From the NCBI GenBank assembly GCA_027343965.1, contig DAHWJX010000118.1, positions 1 through 5,483 on the forward strand: 5,483 nt of DNA. Reading direction: 5' to 3'. Source of the stretch: JAKACU01 sp021821185 (GTDB taxonomy: Bacteria; Bacillota; Bacilli; Alicyclobacillales; SLC66). Each line of letters starts with the position of its first letter. The first letter of the stretch is position 1. Below are positions 1 through 5,296 of this stretch, piece after piece. The notes beneath the pieces were generated by a model. That model was not told the DNA's origin. It saw nothing but the letters and a program-made list of their open reading frames with translations, and ran no database searches. The position numbers and the translations under genes are program-made.

Positions 1-219
1 GTTCCTTTTGCTGGTGAGGTCGTTGCGCGCAACGATACGCTTCTGGAAAATCCTCACATGATCAATATCGATCCCTACGGTGATGCCTGGATTGCACGGA
101 TCAAACCCGACAATCCGCAGCACGCTCTAGACCACGTCAAGACTGGACTGGAGGCCGTCGAGGCGCTCCAGGCCTGGATCAAACGGTACGATGTGCAGTG
201 CATGCGCTGTTCCGACTGA
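1..219 (+). CDS. GcvH-like lipoyl-domain protein, C-terminal part (5' end outside window)
   Basis: Frame 1 is open from the first base to TGA at 217-219, giving 72 residues. The segment near the start, FAGEVVARNDTLLENP followed by NIDPYGDAWIARIKP, matches the second half of the glycine cleavage H-protein / lipoyl-binding fold, where typical proteins read GEVVxxN..L...P..(N/I)xDPYGxGW...I.P. The lipoylated lysine of this family lies N-terminal to this segment and so is outside the window. In the glycine cleavage system, GcvH shuttles the aminomethyl group on its lipoyl arm; related lipoate-binding proteins serve other pathways, including sulfur oxidation. The end is unusual: after a helical stretch (HALDHVKTGLEAVEALQAWI) it finishes with CMRCSD, a two-cysteine tail not expected in a housekeeping GcvH. 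I therefore call it GcvH-like rather than gcvH. Base composition is GC-rich compared with the centre of the window, consistent with resident host sequence. Confidence 0.82.
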   Translation, partial: VPFAGEVVARNDTLLENPHMINIDPYGDAWIARIKPDNPQHALDHVKTGLEAVEALQAWIKRYDVQCMRCSD

Positions 220-415
220 AGCGTTGGCAAGACCGGTTTGGACCATCGGCCATGGCGCACGATCCTTAGCAAGTTTCATTGCAATCCTTGAAGAGGAAAG
301 AATAACACTCGTCATTGATGTCCGTAAAATGCCGTGCTCGCGCCATAGAGGTGTCCTGGCGATACTCCCTTTTTGCGATACACTCACCGCATGCCTTGTC
401 GCAGGATCTTCATGA
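191..415 (+). pseudogene. DUF488-family N-terminal fragment, truncated
   Basis: Frame 2, from ATG 191 or possibly TTG 224 just after the upstream stop, encodes RPVWTIGHGARSLASFIAIL and then an ITLVIDVRKMPCSRH stretch. This is the typical start of DUF488 proteins: (Y/W)TIGH.....F...L....I..(L/V)(I/V)DVR..P.SR. Intact family members run to roughly 120-190 residues and continue with a conserved core after the SR motif. Here the similarity stops at about base 345. The remaining residues (GVLAILPFCDTL and on) do not look like the family, and the frame ends at TGA 413-415 after 74 codons. DUF488 proteins have no firmly established function. The 29-base overlap with the GcvH-like gene, or a 4-base gap if TTG is the start, suggests a former host operon of the two, broken by a deletion or insertion downstream. 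Confidence 0.68.
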
Positions 416-560
416 AACCATTCAGGCAACTTGACAGGACATTAGCGGATTACGGCAGGATATGAAACGACTTTCGCAACTCGTCTACCTCAAACGCTGA
501 ATCAAGACAGCGCGACGGGAATTGGCACCGGAAGATTATGTTGAAGATGGTTTTTTCTGA
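348..560 (+). pseudogene. Degraded reading frame, tail of an unidentified protein
   Basis: Frame 3 reads like coding sequence interrupted by stops. It runs WRYSLFAIHSPHALSQDLHE, then reaches an in-frame TGA at 432-434, continues with QDISGLRQDMKRLSQLVYL to TGA 498-500, and then reads RRELAPEDYVEDGFF to TGA 558-560. The first two pieces show a regular spacing of hydrophobic residues that suggests one helical or coiled-coil segment, so the TGA at 432 may be a nonsense mutation in a formerly continuous gene. The last piece ends in TGATG, where its stop overlaps the ATG of the next ORF, an arrangement typical of translationally coupled genes. I do not recognise the family. No plausible start codon with a ribosome site precedes the pieces, so the region is best read as a remnant. 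It could also be chance-open frame, since each piece is short. Confidence 0.35.
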
Positions 561-814
561 TGCGAGGCGTCACCACCACAAATCGACCGTATAGTTGGGT
601 GAATGGACGGTATGCAGCGTTAGCGGACCTTCACAGGCAGCTTGGGAAGGGCTACTATCGGCCAATTGCGAACATCCGCACCTGCCCGTACTATGATGCA
701 CGGACGAAATATGTTATTGCTGAATTTAATTCATTCGTTAGGCAAGCAATAAACTGGGTAGCCCCACGGAGTAGTTATGAGTTCCACACTATACGAGAAA
801 TGCTTCGACAATGA
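560..814 (+). CDS. Small hypothetical protein, 84 aa, overlapping the HD/ATPase gene
   Basis: Not recognised. ATG 560 overlaps the preceding TGA (TGATG), and a stop at 542-544 leaves no earlier ATG/GTG/TTG start in this frame. No strong Shine-Dalgarno site precedes it, which would fit coupling to a formerly translated upstream frame. The product is soluble-looking, basic and aromatic-rich: ADLHRQLGKGYYRPIANIRT is followed by CPYYDARTKY and VIAEFNSFVRQAINW. It shows no signal peptide, membrane segment or known motif. The balanced amino-acid composition and the compact region at residues 20-65 look like real protein rather than a shadow frame. Its last 38 bases overlap the start of the large HD/Hsp90-like gene, whose ribosome-binding site lies inside this ORF, so translation of the two could be coupled. 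It may equally be the surviving 3' end of a larger broken gene. Confidence 0.5.
   Translation: MRGVTTTNRPYSWVNGRYAALADLHRQLGKGYYRPIANIRTCPYYDARTKYVIAEFNSFVRQAINWVAPRSSYEFHTIREMLRQ
768..771 (+). promoter_or_regulatory. Shine-Dalgarno site for the HD/Hsp90-like gene
   Basis: GGAG at 768-771 lies five bases before ATG 777. The same frame is closed upstream by TAG at 759-761, with no alternative start in between, so this site fixes the start codon. It sits inside the coding sequence of the 560-814 ORF. Confidence 0.7.
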
Positions 815-3275
815 CCTATGGGGGCATGAGGAGAAGCTCGACATCCTGAGAGCAAGTATTTCTCTAATTAACGCTCGGGCTAAGCTCTTTCTATCCGAAA
901 TATCTAAAGATTTCCCTCAACTCACAGATCACTCTATTGACCATTCGCTTATGCTTTGGAACTACGCGGATATTGTGTTAGGCGAAGACCAACAAGCGGG
1001 ACTCAATCCACTAGAAGCATATGTCCTTCATCTGGCTTTTTTAACACATGACTCAGGTACTTGTTTGTCCGTTTTGGACAGGTCATTGACTATTGAGGCC
1101 AATCCACTTTATCAAGATTTTGTGGCGACCTACGGTGATGACCATAACTCAAAAAAGGAAGCGCTGTTCTATACCATTCGTCATATGCATGGTGCATTTG
1201 CGAGACAAGTGTCCACTCAGAAACTATCGGATGGTGACTTCCTTATTCAGGACGAGAGACTTAGAGAAGAGTTTGGGGACATAATTGGAAGGATTGCCGA
1301 AAGTCATGCAAATAGTGTTAACTTCATTGAAACCGAGATAACCAATGAATACACGGCACCAAGCTTTCCTAGGGAATGGACTGTTCGTTGTCGCCGCCTT
1401 GCATATCTGCTTCGCGTTGTTGATGCTGCACACCTCGACAATCTTCGGACACCAAAATCAATCGAACTCATCAAGTTGCTGAAGTCTCCATCGCGTGAAC
1501 ACTGGACATTCCAGAAAAAACTCGGTTTCCCCACGCGCTCGCCTGATCGATATCTTGTATATGCAGCAAACTCACCATTCGGTGTCGAAGAACAAAAAGC
1601 ATGGTGGTACTGTCACGAAGCGCTCACAAGCCTGGATAGAGAGATAAAGGCGGCAAATGAGTATTTCGAGGCTAAAAGACTTCCCCCGTTGGCAGTCAAA
1701 GGGGTGAGGGATGTCAATGATCCTTTGAGCCTCAGCAAGGATAGCCTGAGGGCAGAAGGCTGGTACGCATTTGATAGCCGAGTAAGAGTAAGCAACCCAG
1801 TTCACATTGCTTCTGAGTTAGGTGGCATCAAGCTTTATGGCGAAGAATGTCTTGCGCTACGAGAACTCTTACAGAATGCTATCGATGCCATTAATGCGTA
1901 TAGAGTGAAGACGGACCAGAAATTAACCCAAGTCGGATTGATTAATGTTCTAATTTCACAAGAAGATGGTGCGTTCTACTTGAGCGTTACAGACAATGGA
2001 ATCGGCATGAGCAGCTCAATCATGACAAATGAATTGCTTGACTTTGGTACCTCCTATTGGAAGTCGAATCGCTTCAGACTAGATCACAAGGGATTGGTCA
2101 GCAGTCAATTCGACGCCATCGGAAAATTTGGTATTGGATTTTTTTCGATTTTTATGCTCGGTAATTCAGTTACTATCACCTCTTGGCGACATGGTGATGC
2201 GCGAGCTGAAATGAGAACAATTGACTTTTACGACGGGCTGGCCAGCACTCCCGTCTTGCGAGATCCAACCGAAGCTGAGAAAAAGTCCGTAATTGATCGT
2301 GGAACATCGGTACGTATCCGACTGAATTCCGATCCATATTCAGATGCTGGTTTTATTGGAAAAAAGAGGTTTGCCAATAGTAGCCTAGATACCCTTGTTA
2401 AATTTCTTGTTCCATCCGCGGACGTAACGATCGCAGTGACTGAAGCTGACGGGACGAAGACCACTATCGAACCGGGCTACCTAGAGATGCAATATATAGA
2501 AGGTTATCTCAACTACCTTTCGGCGATTGCGAATAAAGGTAACAATTGGCCTTTAGACGATATTCGTAAACTAGGGCTTGAGTTCATAGAGGTGTTCGAT
2601 GAGACGCAGTCATGGGGGAAGCTAGTATTAACCCCACCATTTGGAGGAGTGGTCCATGGTGGCCTAGGTGTTGCAATATCGAATGGAATTCGAGTATGTC
2701 CGGTTAACTCGTTCCTCGGATTTACACGGCATGATGAGGTAATTACAGTAAAGCGTGATACTCCTTCCAAGGTAATCCCCTTTGAAGTTCTGCGTGAGTG
2801 GGGAATGAAACAAAAAACAATGATACTCGAGCGTGGTCTTGAACGCATCTATGGAAATTTATTCTATAATTTATTATTTGGACTGAACCTATATGAAGAG
2901 GAGACCCCAATACTTCTGCATAAGACGGGTTCAAATTTTAAATTCGTAACCGTTGGGGAGCTGAAGCTTGCTTTACAGGAAACGAAAGAACTAAAGGTCT
3001 ATACCGCTAGCCTTGGATATGGTCCGGCCCCCCTTCAGCTTGATGATGGATATTTACTGATTGGGGCTGGGATAAACTTTCAGGAATTTCTACTTGAGAG
3101 TGACACTCCAAAGGTAAAAGATTCGACCAAGGTGATTGAGGAGCTTTGTAGAAATCAATGGTCATCAGTGAAATTCCGACATGAAAGTTTCTTTAATCCT
3201 AATACTGGAACGTTTGTGAATTTTCCGAACCCACATGGAGTATATATCTATCAGCCTGATACGATTGCTGAGTAA
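777..3275 (+). CDS. HD-CE-like phosphohydrolase fused to Hsp90-like GHKL ATPase, 832 aa
   Basis: Two catalytic modules are visible. Residues about 20-300 form an HD domain with a likely metal-ligand series: H56 in TDHSIDHS, H91-D92 in LTHDSG, H138 in RHMHG, H177 in AESHANS and D216 in LLRVVDAAHLDN. The pattern suits the HD-CE group. Residues about 340-560 form a GHKL ATPase of the Hsp90/MutL type: N box LRELLQNAIDA (E363, N367, D370), G1 box VTDNGIGM (D406, G408, G410), G2 box GKFGIGFFS (449-457) and G3 GTSV (509-512). Residues about 565-700 resemble the alpha/beta middle domain that follows the ATPase in Hsp90-like proteins (GVAISNGIRV, then HDEVITVKRDTPSK). The last 130 residues are unassigned. 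I see no signal peptide or membrane segment, so it is probably cytoplasmic. HD domains hydrolyse phosphoester bonds, often in nucleotides; GHKL modules dimerise and change shape on ATP binding. The inferred role is an ATP-gated effector, possibly in phage defence; the substrate is unknown. Its composition is more AT-rich than the window edges, suggesting transfer. Confidence 0.88.
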   Translation: MSSTLYEKCFDNDLWGHEEKLDILRASISLINARAKLFLSEISKDFPQLTDHSIDHSLMLWNYADIVLGEDQQAGLNPLEAYVLHLAFLTHDSGTCLSVLDRSLTIEANPLYQDFVATYGDDHNSKKEALFYTIRHMHGAFARQVSTQKLSDGDFLIQDERLREEFGDIIGRIAESHANSVNFIETEITNEYTAPSFPREWTVRCRRLAYLLRVVDAAHLDNLRTPKSIELIKLLKSPSREHWTFQKKLGFPTRSPDRYLVYAANSPFGVEEQKAWWYCHEALTSLDREIKAANEYFEAKRLPPLAVKGVRDVNDPLSLSKDSLRAEGWYAFDSRVRVSNPVHIASELGGIKLYGEECLALRELLQNAIDAINAYRVKTDQKLTQVGLINVLISQEDGAFYLSVTDNGIGMSSSIMTNELLDFGTSYWKSNRFRLDHKGLVSSQFDAIGKFGIGFFSIFMLGNSVTITSWRHGDARAEMRTIDFYDGLASTPVLRDPTEAEKKSVIDRGTSVRIRLNSDPYSDAGFIGKKRFANSSLDTLVKFLVPSADVTIAVTEADGTKTTIEPGYLEMQYIEGYLNYLSAIANKGNNWPLDDIRKLGLEFIEVFDETQSWGKLVLTPPFGGVVHGGLGVAISNGIRVCPVNSFLGFTRHDEVITVKRDTPSKVIPFEVLREWGMKQKTMILERGLERIYGNLFYNLLFGLNLYEEETPILLHKTGSNFKFVTVGELKLALQETKELKVYTASLGYGPAPLQLDDGYLLIGAGINFQEFLLESDTPKVKDSTKVIEELCRNQWSSVKFRHESFFNPNTGTFVNFPNPHGVYIYQPDTIAE

Positions 3276-3390
3276 TATCAAGCTCAAGCTGATAACCACC
3301 ATTAATGTTACTCATAGACATAAACATTGTAAATAGAGGATTTATCCCGTGAGAAACACTAAAAAAGGATTACATAAAGGATGTCCACCC

Positions 3391-3418
3391 CTATCCGAAA
3401 CCGCACCGTTTCGGATAG
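3391..3418. repeat. Perfect 11-bp inverted repeat in convergent intergenic DNA
   Basis: CTATCCGAAAC at 3391-3401 and GTTTCGGATAG at 3408-3418 are exact reverse complements separated by the six bases CGCACC. It lies 115 bases after the stop of the HD/Hsp90-like gene and 117 bases before the end of the oppositely oriented ParA-like gene. No T-run follows the stem on either strand, so it is not a textbook intrinsic terminator. It could be a REP-like hairpin, a protein-binding palindrome, a recombination site or a bidirectional transcript end. Confidence 0.85.
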
Positions 3419-3462
3419 ATGCATATAGAAGACGGCCCATGGCGCTTAGCGTACTCTAAATT

Positions 3463-3502
3463 CCGTTTTCTGATGCCCCCCCCAGAAAGTGTCAAGAAAC
3501 GG
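3463..3502. repeat. Nested imperfect hairpin around an eight-C run
   Basis: TTTCTG (3467-3472) pairs with CAGAAA (3483-3488) across a ten-base loop, and CCGTTT (3463-3468) can alternatively pair with AAACGG (3497-3502). The two pairings share bases and so compete. The loop and stem contain C x 8 at 3476-3483. The position, about 35 bases past the stop of the ParA-like gene when read on the - strand, would suit a transcript end, but no convincing U-tract is present. Confidence 0.4.
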
Positions 3503-3535
3503 GAGCGCCACAAAACATTCATTTTAGCCTAACGA

Positions 3536-4669
3536 TCACAATAATGCTGCCACCTCCCTCAACCGACGCTGATATCCCTCAAGCTGATTAGGCGTTCCCC
3601 CAGTCCGGTTGAGGTGGTACCGAGTGCGTGATCCCGGCTCTGGATAGTTTGTACCGAGTAGAAGGGACTGGAGTTCTATCCCGTTGTAGTCACAAATGAG
3701 GCCAAGTCTTCTCATATCCCACATGTGCTCGTGATTTTGGAATCGTGATGTGTGGTATGTGTCCGCTTCACTGTTTGTGCGCGTGGTAAAATCTGTAATA
3801 GTCTGGCGTTGCAATCTTTGTGGAGCGGAGTAGCTCTGTTCGCCGCTTAGTCTATACGGGTTGGTCATATTTGCGATAAGTAGAAACGGTGTTGCCGCCG
3901 CGATAGCTGGTGCGGTCATGCTGTTGCCGCGATTGTCGTACCATGGAGTTTGATATCGCATTTGCTCATCATTTATGAATGTTCTTAGTCCCGAGGAATT
4001 TTCAAACATAAACTCGATACTACGGAGTACGGCAAATTGGCTCGCTTGTGAGTTCGGAGAATAAGCAGATATCCAACGATCAGCGGCAACCAGGCCCATG
4101 TGTGTAGTTATGACATTAAAGTACGGATCAGTATCGATAAATATGATATCTCCGTCGTTCTGTGCGAGATTATCAACAGCATATTTAATAAATGACCTCA
4201 CAAGCAGGTAGGTGGAGTATTCAGGTCCTGTTGGTGCTCTTCCAGAACGCCTAGGAGGCTGTGGGAGTTGATCAATTAATTGGATCGTTCGTTCCAAATC
4301 GAAATCGCCGCATAGAAGGCGGATATTTTGAGGTAATATTGGAGCACTACCATTGCGAACACCGTTTGGATCAACGATGTAACTTCTTGGATTAGGCCAC
4401 CCAATACCGGATGGCACGTCATTTAGGCAATCGAGAAGATATGACTGGATGGTTCTTCTGGGAGCTTGTTGCATCAGATTGATGATGGCGTCTTCACCTC
4501 CATTGTGACCACCACCAAGGATCATTCTTGAAACATCGCATTGCGGGCTTAAATCGATAATATAGATTGTCTTGTCCGGATTCTCGCGTGCGGTGGCACA
4601 TGCAAGTTGAAACGTTAGCGTTGACTTCCCAATTCCGCCCTTGTTTGCCCAAATCACATAACTTGTCAT
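3536..4669 (-). CDS. ParA/MinD-like P-loop ATPase, 377 aa
   Basis: The N-terminus MTSYVIWANKGGIGKST carries the deviant Walker A motif of the ParA/MinD/SIMIBI class, with signature lysine K10 and P-loop lysine K15. Walker A' follows as YIIDLSPQCD (D39); the usual form is D.DPQ.N, so S41 replaces the second aspartate. The Walker B/switch region is DIIFIDTDP (D179, D181), followed by GLVAADRWISAYSPNSQAS as in ParA proteins, and LLIANMTNP at about 263-271 fits the later core strand. Canonical ParA is about 200-280 residues; this one is longer, with roughly 55 extra residues between A' and B (about 55-150) and an extended C-terminal part (about 285-377). Such ATPases dimerise with ATP and position DNA, complexes or enzymes. 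No parB-like gene or parS-like iterons are visible here, so plasmid partition is not supported. The start at 4669 has a good ribosome site. The gene converges on the HD/Hsp90-like gene, so they are not co-transcribed. Confidence 0.86.
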   Translation of the reverse strand: MTSYVIWANKGGIGKSTLTFQLACATARENPDKTIYIIDLSPQCDVSRMILGGGHNGGEDAIINLMQQAPRRTIQSYLLDCLNDVPSGIGWPNPRSYIVDPNGVRNGSAPILPQNIRLLCGDFDLERTIQLIDQLPQPPRRSGRAPTGPEYSTYLLVRSFIKYAVDNLAQNDGDIIFIDTDPYFNVITTHMGLVAADRWISAYSPNSQASQFAVLRSIEFMFENSSGLRTFINDEQMRYQTPWYDNRGNSMTAPAIAAATPFLLIANMTNPYRLSGEQSYSAPQRLQRQTITDFTTRTNSEADTYHTSRFQNHEHMWDMRRLGLICDYNGIELQSLLLGTNYPEPGSRTRYHLNRTGGTPNQLEGYQRRLREVAALL

Positions 4670-4675
4670 TTGTTA

Positions 4676-4680
4676 TCCTT
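4676..4680 (-). promoter_or_regulatory. Shine-Dalgarno site for the ParA-like gene
   Basis: On the - strand AAGGA is separated by six bases from ATG 4669, which supports this start. Just upstream is the perfect 10-base palindrome AGATATATCT (4681-4690). It could double as a -10-like element or a small operator, but a promoter there would leave almost no leader, so I do not call one. Confidence 0.65.
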
Positions 4681-4733
4681 AGATATATCTGATGGATTTT
4701 TGATCTAAATGAAACCGGCGCGGAATGGCGACT

Positions 4734-5021
4734 TTAGCCGTCGACACCAAGCTGCGCTAACCCGCTAGTTTTTAGCTGGTGGTAGTTAAGGAGTGGACAT
4801 TTTGTATCAAATTGTCTGGTAGGCCTCGGCCCGTCTATCGATAATGTACTGATTCTACTGATCCAGACAACGCGGTCTGGCGTGCCATGATCAGATATAA
4901 AGTTGAGGCTGATCATTCCGGGATTTGTCGGCTGCCCACCTGTCGTACCGTTGCCATGGGATATTTCATGTTGGGCTCCCGTGATAAGAAAATCATAGTA
5001 TAGTTCAGTCGGCCAAGCCAT
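4734..5021 (-). CDS. Hypothetical protein, 95 aa, upstream of the ParA-like gene
   Basis: Not recognised. The frame starts at ATG 5021 (MAWPTELYYDFLITG), with an in-frame TAA only one codon upstream at 5025-5027, so no longer N-terminus is possible without a frameshift. It ends 64 bases before the ParA-like ATG on the same strand, so the two could be one transcription unit. The product looks like a small beta-rich domain, for example GMISLNFISDHGTPDRVVWI followed by SRISTLSIDG; I see no signal peptide, membrane helix or metal motif. Weak points are the lack of a visible ribosome-binding site before ATG 5021 and no family match that I know. It might be a fragment of a longer protein whose 5' part was lost in the junction to its right. 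Its composition resembles the ParA-like gene more than the GC-rich right edge. Confidence 0.45.
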   Translation of the reverse strand: MAWPTELYYDFLITGAQHEISHGNGTTGGQPTNPGMISLNFISDHGTPDRVVWISRISTLSIDGPRPTRQFDTKCPLLNYHQLKTSGLAQLGVDG

Positions 5022-5104
5022 CCATTACGCAATCGGTACCAAGGCCCCTGCTGACAATCGAATGACCGCAATCAGTCTCAAGCTGCCCTTCCTCGCACCG
5101 ATAG

Positions 5105-5200
5105 TATCTCCAGGCTACCAAGCAGGCAATGCTCGCAGCGAAGATGCTGCATCTGGCGATCATGGCTGCATACCGAACCATCAAGGCCCAGGCAAAGTAA
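5105..5200 (+). pseudogene. Possible C-terminal coding remnant in the right junction
   Basis: In the 275-base interval between the 95-aa ORF and the right-edge gene, frame 2 reads YLQATKQAMLAAKMLHLAIM followed by AAYRTIKAQAK and TAA at 5198-5200. It is an amphipathic, Ala/Lys-rich tail of the sort that ends real proteins. It is closed upstream by TAG at 5102-5104 and has no start signal, so at most it is a leftover 3' end. The rest of 5022-5296 shows no convincing gene, RNA or repeat to me; a competing 83-codon frame (5062-5313) has unlikely composition and runs into the right-edge gene. The stretch is short and the call is tentative. Confidence 0.2.
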
Positions 5201-5296
5201 GTCCATATCCAAACTTATCTACGGACACTTGCAAGGGATCACAGCGCCGCCACCTCGCTCATGGCCTGCCTCAGTACAACGTCAAACCGGTCGATA

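Noticed and set aside
2513..2848. A 111-codon - strand frame inside the HD/Hsp90-like gene.
   Set aside because: It lies antisense to a well-supported domain-bearing frame and has a composition typical of a shadow ORF.
3349..3459. A 36-codon GTG-start frame on the + strand with AGAGGA eight bases before it, reading across the perfect inverted repeat.
   Set aside because: It is very short, its composition is forced in part by the palindrome, and it matches nothing recognisable; it fits chance-open intergenic sequence.
3276..3535. A possible CRISPR array or tRNA in the convergent intergenic region.
   Set aside because: There are no regularly spaced repeats and no cloverleaf-compatible sequence; only the palindrome and the C-run hairpin stand out.
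3536..4669. Reading the ParA-like gene as part of a plasmid partition locus.
   Set aside because: There is no ParB-like downstream gene, no iteron-like repeats and no replication gene; the flanks look chromosomal.
231..5292. A 10-base inverted match, GACCGGTTTG at 231-240 and its complement at 5283-5292, near both edges of the insert.
   Set aside because: Several 10-base inverted matches are expected by chance in 5.5 kb, and the left copy lies inside the conserved DUF488 coding part rather than at a breakpoint.
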